NCBI GenBank assembly: GCA_964401995.1
Contig: CAYOAP010000020.1
Span: 1-31,241, forward strand
Reading direction: 5' to 3'
Length of the DNA stretch: 31,241 bases
From: DATCBF01 sp964401995
GTDB taxonomy: Bacteria > Actinomycetota > Thermoleophilia > Solirubrobacterales > 70-9
This document shows positions 8,181 through 15,144 of the stretch, piece after piece. How positions within the stretch are numbered: the stretch's first letter is position 1; each line of letters opens with the position of its first letter. The notes beneath the pieces are model-generated. The model was not told the DNA's origin, did no database searches, and worked only from the letters and a program-made list of their open reading frames with translations. A program made the position numbers and the translations under genes.

Positions 8181-8425
8181 GCCCTCACAGTATCGAGCCT
8201 CGCCCGCAGGGCCGCCTGGTCGAGGATCAGCTCGGAGACGATCTCGCCGTCCACCTCGACCACCGGGATTCGCTCAAGATGGGAGCGCAGCAGCTGGTCG
8301 TCGCTCTCGATGTCGATCTCGCGCAGCTCGAAGCGATAACCCTCCCCGTGCAGGGCGACGATCGCCTCGATCGCCTCCTCGCAGAGGTGGCATCCGGGCC
8401 GCGAGTAGACGAGGACGTCGGTCAT
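8177..8425 (-). CDS. Small glutaredoxin-like protein, CxxC
   Basis: An 82-residue thioredoxin-fold protein beginning MTDVLVYSRPGCHLCEE, with the redox pair Cys12-His-Leu-Cys15. The IPVVEVDGE segment supplies the cis-proline loop. Likely a dithiol glutaredoxin or DUF836-type reductase in the cytosol. The reading frame is open further upstream (to 8584), but that stretch is antisense-like arginine-rich sequence inside tsaD, and ATG 8425 overlaps the tsaD stop as ATGA, so the short form is the real one. Its own stop overlaps rex in the same way. The electron donor (mycothiol, glutathione-like thiol or thioredoxin reductase) is unknown. Confidence 0.9.
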   Translation of the reverse strand: MTDVLVYSRPGCHLCEEAIEAIVALHGEGYRFELREIDIESDDQLLRSHLERIPVVEVDGEIVSELILDQAALRARLDTVRA

Positions 8426-9444
8426 GCGAGCGCCATCTTCTCGCCGGTGGCGAAGGCGTCGTAGCCGAGGTAATCGGGATACGAGAGCCGCGGAGCGAAG
8501 CAGGCAGCAGAGCCGATCATCGCGGCGTTGTCGGTGCAGAGCTCGCGCGGGGCAAGCTTCAGGCCCACGCCGCGCTGTTCGCACAACTCCGCCACCGCCT
8601 CACGCAGCGGCCCGTTGGCGGCGACGCCGCCGCCGAGCGCCACGGCCTCCCACTCCCCGCTCTTGAGGGCGCGGCCGAGCTTGGCGACGAGCTGGCCGAC
8701 CACGGCCGCCTGAAACGAGGCAGCGAGGTCGGCGCGCCGCTCACGGACGCCGTCATCACCGAGATCGCGACAGATGTAGACAAGCGCCGTCTTGAGGCCG
8801 CTGAAGCTGAAGTCGAGGCCAGGATCGCGCGACATCGCGACCGGCAAGTCAAATGCTTCGGAGTCTCCCCCAACCGCCGCCTTTTCCAGCAGCGGCCCGC
8901 CCGGATAGCCAAGTCCGAGCATGCGGGCGGCCTTGTCGAAGGCCTCGCCGGCGGCATCGTCGAGCGTCTGGCCGAGGATCTCGTGGCCGTGGTGATCGCG
9001 AGCCGCGGCCAGCATCGTGTGGCCGCCGCTGGCGACCAGACAGAGGAAGGGCGGCGCCATCGGCTCGGGCTCGAGGAAGTTGGCGGCGACGTGGCCCTGC
9101 ATATGGTCGACCGGGATCAGCGGCAGCCGCCGCGGCGCGGCGATCGCCTTGGCGGTGCTGATCCCAACCAGGAGCGCCCCGATCAGGCCTGGCCCGGCGG
9201 TGACGGCGACAGCGCCGATCTCCTCAAGAGAAACACCCGCTTCAGCCAGCGCTGCTTCAACCACGGGCACGGCCAGCTCAAGGTGATGGCGGGAGGCGAC
9301 CTCCGGCACGACGCCGCCAAAACGCTCGTGGGCCGCCGCCTGCGAGGAGATCACGTTGGAAAGGATCCGTGGCCCATCGAGGACCGCCGCGCAGGTGTCG
9401 TCGCAGGAGGTCTCGATCGCCAGGATCAGGCTCTGCTCAGCCAT
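8422..9444 (-). CDS. tsaD: tRNA t6A threonylcarbamoyltransferase TsaD
   Basis: A 340-residue ASKHA-fold protein that transfers the threonylcarbamoyl group to A37 of ANN-reading tRNAs together with TsaB and TsaE. Visible are AIETSCDDTCAAV at the N-terminus, VTAGPGLIGALLVG, the metal-binding HMQGH (His-x3-His), LVASGGHTML and a late DNAAMIG motif supplying the third metal ligand. Length and motif order are standard. ATG 9444 abuts the rimI TAG with no gap, and the end overlaps the glutaredoxin start. TsaB and RimI are directly upstream, TsaE is 2 kb away; the carbamoyl-AMP synthase TsaC is not in the window. Confidence 0.97.
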   Translation of the reverse strand: MAEQSLILAIETSCDDTCAAVLDGPRILSNVISSQAAAHERFGGVVPEVASRHHLELAVPVVEAALAEAGVSLEEIGAVAVTAGPGLIGALLVGISTAKAIAAPRRLPLIPVDHMQGHVAANFLEPEPMAPPFLCLVASGGHTMLAAARDHHGHEILGQTLDDAAGEAFDKAARMLGLGYPGGPLLEKAAVGGDSEAFDLPVAMSRDPGLDFSFSGLKTALVYICRDLGDDGVRERRADLAASFQAAVVGQLVAKLGRALKSGEWEAVALGGGVAANGPLREAVAELCEQRGVGLKLAPRELCTDNAAMIGSAACFAPRLSYPDYLGYDAFATGEKMALA

Positions 9445-9930
9445 CTAGTCGAGCCACATGATCAGCGCGTCCTCGCCGTTGTCGTGGTAATAGCGCGGGC
9501 GGACGCCGGCCGAGCGGAAGCCGAACCCTTCGTACATCGCGATCGCCTGGCGGTTGGAGACCCGCACCTCGAGCGTGAAGGGCAGCTGCCCGCGGCCGTC
9601 CTCGAAGAGGCGCTCGATCAGGCGGCTGGCGACGCCGAGGCGGCGCTGCTCGGGAGCGACGGCGACGTTCATCAGGTGCCAGACCTGGTCATAGCGGGAG
9701 CAGATCAGGTAGCCCAGCAGCTCATCGCCCGCGGTTGCGGCCAGGCAGATGCCCGACGGCTTCGAGAGCTCGAGCACGAACATCGCCAGCGACCAAGGGA
9801 TCGGGAAGGAGCGGCGCTCGATCGCGATCACCGCCGGCAGGTCGCTGTAGGCGAGCCGCCTCACCCGCACTTCGCGGGCCACCTCACTCGGCTCTGTCGA
9901 CACTGTCTCGCTCACGCCACCTCTCCGCAT
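9445..9930 (-). CDS. rimI: RimI-like ribosomal protein S18 alanine N-acetyltransferase
   Basis: A GNAT-fold acetyltransferase of 161 residues. The acetyl-CoA loop is in EQRRLGVASRLIERLF, followed by TLEVRVSNRQAIAMYEGFGF, closely following RimI architecture and its usual place between tsaB and tsaD. ATG 9930 would overlap the tsaB end by 47 nt; GTG 9915 and GTG 9882 (just after the tsaB TGA at 9886-9884) are alternative starts, and the domain proper begins at VRRLAYSDLPAV, so the short form is plausible. Substrate may be S18 or another N-terminus; assignment rests on synteny as much as on sequence. Confidence 0.88.
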   Translation of the reverse strand: MRRGGVSETVSTEPSEVAREVRVRRLAYSDLPAVIAIERRSFPIPWSLAMFVLELSKPSGICLAATAGDELLGYLICSRYDQVWHLMNVAVAPEQRRLGVASRLIERLFEDGRGQLPFTLEVRVSNRQAIAMYEGFGFRSAGVRPRYYHDNGEDALIMWLD

Positions 9931-10669
9931 CGGGAGGCCTCAGGTAGATCGGGGCGAGCGTGCCGGTCGACCCGGAATCGCCTGCCGCCGCGATTGCGCA
10001 GATATGCCTCGCGGCGACCCGGTGCACGGGATCGGCGTCATCCGCTATCTCGACGCCACGCCCAGCCAGCTCGTGCCTGAATCGTACCGCCCCCGATCCA
10101 GCGGCCGGCGGCGAGTGCGGCAACTCGTCGATGCGCTCCATCAGCTCGGCCGGAGTGGCGACCGCGGGCTCCCAAAGCCGCTTGCCATCGGCCTCGTAGA
10201 GGGCGAAGAACACCTCCGAGCGGCGGGCGTCGAGGATCGCCAAGAAGCTGTCGCTGCCGAAGTACGGCTCGCGCATGGCCGCGGCGATCGCGTCGAGCGT
10301 GCAGACCCCGGCGACCGGCAGCCCGCGGCTGGCCGAGAGGCCCTGCGCCGTGGCAATCCCGATCCGCACGCCGGTGAAGGAGCCGGGCCCGAGCCCGACG
10401 GCGATCAGCTCGATCGAGTCCCAGCCGCCGGCGGCGGCGACCGCCCGCTCCACCCCCTCCAGCAGCACAGTCGCGTGGCAGGGCTTTCCCTCGGGGGAAA
10501 GCCCCAGCAGCGACTCATAGAGCAGCTCGCCGTCACGCGCGGCGCAGACCGCCGTGTCGGCGGTCGCGGTATCGAAGCCGACGACGACCAGCGGGCGCTT
10601 AGTGGTTGGCGGCGACGTTGAAGACGAAGTGGCCGACGCGCTTCTTGCCGACGAACCAGCTGGCTTCAT
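9884..10669 (-). CDS. tsaB: tRNA t6A complex subunit TsaB
   Basis: A TsaD paralogue that scaffolds the TsaB-TsaD-TsaE complex. GFDTATADTAV opens the first ASKHA lobe and VGLGPGSFTGVRIGIATAQG is the TsaB signature; FLAILDARRSEVFFALY also fits. The only standard start in frame is ATG 10669, which lies 71 nt inside the upstream secreted-protein gene and adds a 26-residue Ser/Thr/Ala-rich extension with no family counterpart. The conserved fold begins right at codon 27, a CTG at 10591, seven nt after the upstream TAA. Coordinates give the conventional ATG; CTG initiation is at least as likely. Its end overlaps rimI. Confidence 0.9.
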   Translation of the reverse strand: MKPAGSSARSASATSSSTSPPTTKRPLVVVGFDTATADTAVCAARDGELLYESLLGLSPEGKPCHATVLLEGVERAVAAAGGWDSIELIAVGLGPGSFTGVRIGIATAQGLSASRGLPVAGVCTLDAIAAAMREPYFGSDSFLAILDARRSEVFFALYEADGKRLWEPAVATPAELMERIDELPHSPPAAGSGAVRFRHELAGRGVEIADDADPVHRVAARHICAIAAAGDSGSTGTLAPIYLRPPDAERWRERDSVDRAE

Positions 10670-10985
10670 GCCGTCCAGGGATCGTGGTCGTGATCGGGTT
10701 CACATACAGTTTTCCGGCGAGCGCTTTCTGGCGGGCCTTGCAGGCGCTCTTGCCACTCGGGAATTTGACGCAGACCGAGTAGAAGACGGTTTTGCTCGGG
10801 CTTTTGAAGAAGGCGCCCTTCTTGCTCCCGGCGGGACATGAGTGCGACGGTTTCGACTTTTCCGAGATGCCACAGGCGACGTAGTGCCGGTAGCCGGCGG
10901 ATTTCTTCGCCGAGGCAGGCGCCGCGACAACCACAAGCAGGGCCACCCCCAAAAGCACTGCCGTGAGCGTCTTCAATCCCTTCAT
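10599..10985 (-). CDS. Small secreted protein with four cysteines, unknown function
   Basis: A 128-residue protein not recognised by family. A Sec signal peptide (residues 1-26: basic MKGLK, hydrophobic core, cleavage after ASA) is followed by a Lys-rich mature domain with Cys38, Cys50, Cys72 and Cys82, fitting two disulfides outside the cell. No catalytic motif is visible; the short beta-rich, basic sequence could be a binding or inhibitor-like domain. The frame is open to 11120, but ATG 10985 has a strong AAGGAAGGA 8 nt upstream and starts exactly at the signal peptide. It uses AAA/GAA codons more than neighbouring housekeeping genes. It is divergent from the lipoprotein gene (140 nt between starts) and probably supplies the transcript for tsaB. 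Confidence 0.82.
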   Translation of the reverse strand: MKGLKTLTAVLLGVALLVVVAAPASAKKSAGYRHYVACGISEKSKPSHSCPAGSKKGAFFKSPSKTVFYSVCVKFPSGKSACKARQKALAGKLYVNPITTTIPGRHEASWFVGKKRVGHFVFNVAANH

Positions 10986-10993
10986 GCGGAGCG

Positions 10994-11002
10994 TCCTTCC
11001 TT
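10994..11002 (-). promoter_or_regulatory. Shine-Dalgarno fixing the secreted-protein start
   Basis: AAGGAAGGA on the leftward strand, 8 nt before ATG 10985. It excludes the longer frame that opens at 11120. Confidence 0.65.
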
Positions 11003-11110
11003 CTCGGTCGAGTGAAACACCGATGCTACATCGCCGGTTCGACCAGAGAACACAGCAGAGCCAGCCGCGATGCGGCCTGCGGCCGGGATAGGGTGGGCGG
11101 ACACCCCTCG

Positions 11111-11117
11111 AAAGGAG
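11111..11117 (+). promoter_or_regulatory. Shine-Dalgarno fixing the lipoprotein GTG start
   Basis: AAAGGAG, 8 nt before GTG 11126, decides this start over the upstream ATG at 11012. Confidence 0.65.
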
Positions 11118-11125
11118 CATCTCCA

Positions 11126-11446
11126 GTGAGCAAACTCACCCAGCGCGCGGCGCCAGCCGTCGCAATCCTGGCCATCGCCGCCGGTGGCGCAGTCTGGGCC
11201 GGCTGTGGCAGCAGCGACAGCACCGTCGAAAGCGCCAAGACCGAAGCCAACGAAGTCATCGACCAGGCCCAGAAGCAGGGCAACGAAGCGATCGACAAGG
11301 CTCAGAAGCAGCTGAACGAATCCGACGTGCCGAAGCAGGCCCAGGAACAGGTCAACAAGGCCAACCAGAAGCTTGAAGAAGCCCAGGGCAAGGTCAACAA
11401 GGCCACCGAAGAAGCGAAGGAACAGCTCAACGAAGCTGGCTACTAG
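11126..11446 (+). CDS. Small coiled-coil lipoprotein
   Basis: A 106-residue predicted lipoprotein. A lipoprotein signal (residues 1-26) ends in AVWAGC with lipidated Cys27; Trp at the -3 position is unusual for a lipobox. The mature part is a low-complexity helix of roughly 75 residues rich in Gln, Asn, Lys, Glu and Ala with recurring NEAIDKAQKQLNE-like units near 11-residue spacing, giving an amphipathic or coiled-coil rod. No aromatic residue occurs except the final Tyr. The longer frame from 11012 is rejected because GTG 11126 has AAAGGAG 8 nt upstream. Likely a cell-envelope spacer or membrane-binding helix (apolipoprotein- or LEA-like); function not known. The stop shares a CTAG with the tsaE stop. 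Confidence 0.83.
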   Translation: MSKLTQRAAPAVAILAIAAGGAVWAGCGSSDSTVESAKTEANEVIDQAQKQGNEAIDKAQKQLNESDVPKQAQEQVNKANQKLEEAQGKVNKATEEAKEQLNEAGY

Positions 11447-11868
11447 CCGACCTCGATAACCCGGCTGTCACCGCCCGCGTGGCGGAGCCGCACCTCCAGC
11501 GCCGGTCGCTGCAGGCGCGGCTCCGCCACTGCAGGCCACTCGATGAAGGCGACGCCATCGGCGGTCAGGTAGTCGTCTAGGAGGGCTGGATCCTCGTCCT
11601 CGAGGCTCTGCAGGCGGTAGAGATCGAGGTGGGAGACCGGCAGCCGGCCACCCTTGTAGCGCTGGCCGATCGTGAAGGTCGGTGAGGTGACCGGCCCCTC
11701 CACCCCCAGCGCCCGGCAGGCACCGCGGATCAGGGTCGTCTTGCCCGCTCCGACCTCACCGCTGATGACGACAACATCGCCGGGCCGCAGCCGTTCCGCG
11801 ATCCGCGCCCCCGCCGCCTCGGTCTCGACTGCCGAGCTGCTCTCGACCTTTTCCACCAGACCGCTCAA
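11443..11868 (-). CDS. tsaE: tRNA t6A complex ATPase TsaE
   Basis: A 141-residue P-loop ATPase that drives the TsaB-TsaD cycle. Walker A is GEVGAGKTT (37-45), followed by VTSPTFTIGQRY, the HLDLYRL strand and VAFIEWP, all standard TsaE motifs. The start is TTG 11868, overlapping the glycosylase stop as TTGA; an in-frame GTG at codon 5 is the alternative. It is separated from tsaB by the divergent exported pair, although tsaE-tsaB-rimI-tsaD is the common actinobacterial order. Its TAG overlaps the convergent lipoprotein TAG in one CTAG (11443-11446), so no terminator fits between them. Confidence 0.94.
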   Translation of the reverse strand: MSGLVEKVESSSAVETEAAGARIAERLRPGDVVVISGEVGAGKTTLIRGACRALGVEGPVTSPTFTIGQRYKGGRLPVSHLDLYRLQSLEDEDPALLDDYLTADGVAFIEWPAVAEPRLQRPALEVRLRHAGGDSRVIEVG

Positions 11869-12557
11869 CCGAAGAAGTCGAGCTGGTCGGCCTCAGGCGA
11901 AACCGGCGGCGAAGCCTGCTCGGGCTCGGCGATCTCCTCGAGATCATCGTCTGCGACGGACGGCCCTGGCAACGGCGTCGCCAGCAGCTGCGGCAGCCGC
12001 TCGAAGTCGCCGCGCAGCGTCTCTTTGACCGCGGGCGTGCGCAGCGCCGCCGCCGGGTGGAAGAGCGGCAGCAGGAACACGGTGCGCCCGCCCAACTCGT
12101 GCACCTGCGGCTCGCCCCGCACCTTGGTGATGCCGGCCGGGCTGCCGCTGAGCAGCTTGGTGGCGAAGTTGCCCAGCGTGCAGACGACCCTGGGCTCGAT
12201 CAGCCGCACCTGCTCGAACAGGTAAGGCCGGCAGGCCTCGATCTCCAGCGGCTGCGGGTCGCGGTTGCCTGGCGGCCGCGACTTGAGCACGTTGGCGATG
12301 AAGACGTCCTCGCGCGACATCCCGATCCCTTCCAGCATCTGGTTGAGGAGCTGGCCGGCGCGGCCGACGAACGGCAAGCCCTGCCGGTCCTCTTCGGCCC
12401 CCGGCGCCTCGCCGACGAACATCAGGTCGGCATCAGCGTCGCCGGCGCCGAAGACGGTCTTGCCGCGGGTCTCCGAGAGCGGGCATTTCGTGCAGGTCGA
12501 GACTTCTTTATAGAGCTCGACCAGCTGCTCCCGCCGCTGCTCCGCCGTCTCGCTCAT
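11865..12557 (-). CDS. Family 4 uracil-DNA glycosylase with [4Fe-4S] cluster
   Basis: Removes uracil from deaminated or misincorporated DNA. The 230 residues contain motif A GEAPGAEED (49-57) and motif B HPAAALR (His167). The four cluster cysteines Cys22, Cys25 (CTKC), Cys109 (EACRP) and Cys126 (VVCTLG) have family 4 spacing. A disordered acidic tail of about 40 residues ends in LDFFG, reminiscent of a clamp-binding QxxLxxFF-type end (QLDFFG), which would fit sliding-clamp recruitment; this is inference. ATG 12557 overlaps the fmdB-like stop as ATGA and its end overlaps tsaE. Confidence 0.94.
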   Translation of the reverse strand: MSETAEQRREQLVELYKEVSTCTKCPLSETRGKTVFGAGDADADLMFVGEAPGAEEDRQGLPFVGRAGQLLNQMLEGIGMSREDVFIANVLKSRPPGNRDPQPLEIEACRPYLFEQVRLIEPRVVCTLGNFATKLLSGSPAGITKVRGEPQVHELGGRTVFLLPLFHPAAALRTPAVKETLRGDFERLPQLLATPLPGPSVADDDLEEIAEPEQASPPVSPEADQLDFFG

Positions 12558-12841
12558 TTCGACCCCTTCGAGCTGGGCGACGGTGAGTATTCGCCCTTGG
12601 CGCGCTTGCGCTTGGTCTCCGCGATCCGCTCGCCGCGGGCCGCTTCCGTCTCACGGCGGCGCGATTCCGAAGACCTGACCTTGGCCCCCCGCGGCTGCCG
12701 CCCGGGCGGCGAGACCTGCGAGATCAACTTCCGAGTCCGCTCCGAGCCACAGCTCGGACAGGCGACCGCGGCATTGGCAGAGGCGACCAGCTCCTCAAAG
12801 CGGCTCCCGCACTGCTCGCACTCAAACTCATAGATTGGCAC
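12554..12841 (-). CDS. FmdB-like zinc-ribbon protein
   Basis: A 95-residue protein with an N-terminal FmdB/CxxC zinc ribbon: MPIYEFECEQCGSRFEEL, then CPSCGSE, giving Cys8, Cys11 and a second CxxC as zinc ligands. The rest is a basic, Ser/Arg/Lys-rich disordered tail of about 55 residues. Family function is uncertain (regulatory or nucleic-acid binding suggested from the zinc ribbon). The start is GTG 12841, 27 nt after panB. An AT-rich gtaattac palindrome (12851-12858) sits in this gap and might be a -10 element, but no matching -35 is seen. Confidence 0.9.
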   Translation of the reverse strand: MPIYEFECEQCGSRFEELVASANAAVACPSCGSERTRKLISQVSPPGRQPRGAKVRSSESRRRETEAARGERIAETKRKRAKGEYSPSPSSKGSK

Positions 12842-12868
12842 CGCGCCATGGTAATTACGTGGGACGCC

Positions 12869-13801
12869 CTACGGCAGAGGCTCCCAGTCCCAGGCCTTCT
12901 GGGATGCCAGGCTCTCCTGGTCCAGATAGCGCCTGAACTCTTCTAGCTCGGCCGGTTCGATGCCGTAGACGTGGTCCGGTTCGGGGAAGTGGCGCGAGCG
13001 GACCTCGGCTGCGTAGGCGCCGACCGCCTTGACCATGTCGTCGTGGACATTGGCGTAGCGCTTGACGAATTTGGCCATGTGGCCGGTGTTGATGCCGAGC
13101 AGGTCATGGAAGACGAGGACCTGGCCCGAGGTCGCGGGGCCGGCGCCAATCCCGATCGTCGGCACCTCGAGCTTCTCGACAACCCCCTCGGTGACGGCGG
13201 CCGGGACGGCCTCGAAGACGATCGCGAAGCAGCCGGCGGCCTGCAGAGCGAGAGCGTCCTCGGCAACCTGGGCGGCGCGGCCGGCGGTTTTGCCCTGGGC
13301 CTTGTAGCCGCCGAGCGTGGTCGCCGTCTGCGGGGTGAGGCCGACGTGGCCCATGACCGGGATGCCGGCGCGGATCACCGCTCGGGCGCGATCGACCGAG
13401 GAGCCGCCTCGCTCCATCTTCACCGCGTCGCAGCCGGCCTCCTTGATGAAGCGCTGGGCGTTGGCGACGGCGAGCTCATTCGAGCCCTCGTAGGAGCCGA
13501 ACGGCATGTCTCCGACCAGGATCGGCGTGCGCAGGCCACGGCGCACGGCCTTGGCCAGCATCAGCATCTCCTCCATCCCGACCGGGACGGTGCTGTCGTA
13601 GCCGAGCACGGCGTTGGCGGCGGAGTCGCCGACGAGGACGATGTCGACCCCGGCCTCCTCGGCCACCTGCGCCGAGGGGAAGTCGTAGGCGGTGATCATC
13701 ACGATCGGCTCGCCCGCCTCCCTCATCTCCTCCAGGCGGGGCAGCGAGATCGGCCGGCGCGACGGAGCGGCTGCCTCCTGCGGTCGCACGCCCGAGCTCA
13801 T
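12869..13801 (-). CDS. panB: Ketopantoate hydroxymethyltransferase
   Basis: First committed pantothenate step: adds a hydroxymethyl group from 5,10-methylene-THF to 2-oxoisovalerate. The 310 residues include MITAYDFPSAQVAEEAGVD, LVGDSAANAVLGYDSTVPV (metal-binding Asp), GDMPFGSYE, AVKMERGG, GHVGLTPQ and the catalytic VPTIGIGAGP region, all conserved in order. The N-terminus is about 20 residues longer than E. coli PanB and looks disordered. ATG 13801 overlaps the panD stop as ATGA. A full panC-panD-panB set is present, so CoA precursor synthesis is complete here except for the reductase PanE/IlvC. Confidence 0.97.
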   Translation of the reverse strand: MSSGVRPQEAAAPSRRPISLPRLEEMREAGEPIVMITAYDFPSAQVAEEAGVDIVLVGDSAANAVLGYDSTVPVGMEEMLMLAKAVRRGLRTPILVGDMPFGSYEGSNELAVANAQRFIKEAGCDAVKMERGGSSVDRARAVIRAGIPVMGHVGLTPQTATTLGGYKAQGKTAGRAAQVAEDALALQAAGCFAIVFEAVPAAVTEGVVEKLEVPTIGIGAGPATSGQVLVFHDLLGINTGHMAKFVKRYANVHDDMVKAVGAYAAEVRSRHFPEPDHVYGIEPAELEEFRRYLDQESLASQKAWDWEPLP

Positions 13802-14178
13802 GAGAGCAGCACCTCGGGGTGGCTGTCGACGGCGACGGAGCGGTTCTGCTCGTCGACGTGGACGACGATCGGCGAGTAGGTCTCGAGGTCGCTCTCGTCA
13901 TAGGCGCCGAAGGAGGCGACGATGATCTTGTGGCCGGGCCGGGTCAGATGGGCGGCGGCGCCGTTGACCTGCATCGTCCCGGAGCCGGGCTCACCGTCGA
14001 TCACGTAGGTGACGAAGCGGGCGCCGTTATCGATATCCCAGACGTGGACCTGCTCGTTGGTGATCAGATCTGAGCTTGCCATCAGCTCGGTGTCGATCGT
14101 GATGCTGCCGATGTAGTCGACGTCGCAGTCGGTCACTGTCGCCCGGTGGATCTTGGACTTGAGCATCTGTCTCTGCAT
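13798..14178 (-). CDS. panD: Aspartate 1-decarboxylase, pyruvoyl-dependent
   Basis: Makes beta-alanine for pantothenate. The 126-residue proenzyme carries the self-cleavage site YIGSITID with Gly24-Ser25, so Ser25 becomes the pyruvoyl group, and conserved Tyr58 (FVTYVIDG). Numbering from the chosen ATG 14178 places both exactly as in E. coli PanD, supporting this start over Met5. AAGGAGAG lies immediately upstream. It follows panC by 24 nt and overlaps panB by 4 nt. Confidence 0.97.
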   Translation of the reverse strand: MQRQMLKSKIHRATVTDCDVDYIGSITIDTELMASSDLITNEQVHVWDIDNGARFVTYVIDGEPGSGTMQVNGAAAHLTRPGHKIIVASFGAYDESDLETYSPIVVHVDEQNRSVAVDSHPEVLLS

Positions 14179-14202
14179 TGCCTCTCCTTGGCCGAGTTGG
14201 TT

Positions 14203-15099
14203 CTAAGGTCGGATCAAGACGTTGTCGATCAGCCGCGCCCGCCCCACCTGAGCGGCCACGGCAACTAGGACCGGGCGGCCGTTCAGCTCCGCCACGGGGG
14301 TAAGTTCGTCGGCGTCGCGCGCCTCCAGGTACTCGGGCTCGATGCCCGCCTCCGCCAGCTCGCGGCGAGCGGCTTCGAGGCCGGCGGCGAGCGACTCGGC
14401 CCGTGCCCGCTGCTCGGCGAGGCCCAGCGCCCGCGAGAGCGCCGCCGCCCGCAGGCGGTCGTCGGGGTCGAGGTAGGCGTTGCGCGAGCTCATCGCCAGG
14501 CCGTCGGGCTCACGCACGGTCGGCAGCACCTCGACCCGGACCGCGAAGTCGAGGTCGCGGGCCATCTGCTTGATCACGGCCGCCTGCTGGGCATCCTTCT
14601 GGCCGAAGTAGGCGACGTCGGGGCCAACGCTGTTGAAGAGCTTGGCGACCACCGTGGCAACTCCACGGAAGTGCGCGGGCCCGCGGCGGCCGGGGTCACC
14701 GTCGAGAACCTCGGTCAGCCGGCCGTCGACTTCCACCGAGGTCGCAAAACCGTCCGGGTAGACCTCGTCGACCGGCGGCGCGTAGACATAGTCGACGCCG
14801 GCCTCGGCGGCGAGGCGAAGGTCGCGCTGCTCGTCACGCGGGTAGCGATCGAGATCCTCGCCGGGGCCGAACTGGGTCGGGTTGACGAAGAGGCTCATCA
14901 CGACGATGTCGCATTCGGCCCGCGCCGCATCGAGGAGAGAGAGATGGCCCTCGTGCAGGAACCCCATCGTCGGCACAAGGCCGATCGAGCGGCCGGCGCG
15001 GCGCGCTGCGGCGAGCGCATCGCGCAGCTCAGCCTTGGCGCGGACGAGCCTGACGCCACTGTCTCTTGCAAGTGGGGGATTGCTCAGTTGAGAGGTCAT
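14203..15099 (-). CDS. panC: Pantoate-beta-alanine ligase
   Basis: ATP-dependent joining of pantoate and beta-alanine via pantoyl-adenylate. The 298 residues show the HIGH-like LVPTMGFLHEGHLSL (His49, His52), VVMSLFVNPTQFGPGEDLDRYPR, DVAYFGQKDAQQ and the KMSKS-like GLAMSSRN motif. The N-terminus has about 18 residues before the fold. ATG 15099 has only a weak purine stretch upstream. It is first of the pan set, 45 nt downstream of the acyltransferase gene, so the pan promoter may lie at 15100-15144 or further up. Confidence 0.97.
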   Translation of the reverse strand: MTSQLSNPPLARDSGVRLVRAKAELRDALAAARRAGRSIGLVPTMGFLHEGHLSLLDAARAECDIVVMSLFVNPTQFGPGEDLDRYPRDEQRDLRLAAEAGVDYVYAPPVDEVYPDGFATSVEVDGRLTEVLDGDPGRRGPAHFRGVATVVAKLFNSVGPDVAYFGQKDAQQAAVIKQMARDLDFAVRVEVLPTVREPDGLAMSSRNAYLDPDDRLRAAALSRALGLAEQRARAESLAAGLEAARRELAEAGIEPEYLEARDADELTPVAELNGRPVLVAVAAQVGRARLIDNVLIRP

Positions 15100-15144
15100 A
15101 GGTCCATGCCCTGGGGGTCACGGCCGAAATCCGATTATAGGGGT

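Noticed and set aside
8152..10080. Long rightward open frame across rex, tsaD and rimI
   Set aside because: Spans several certain leftward genes and has only shadow composition.
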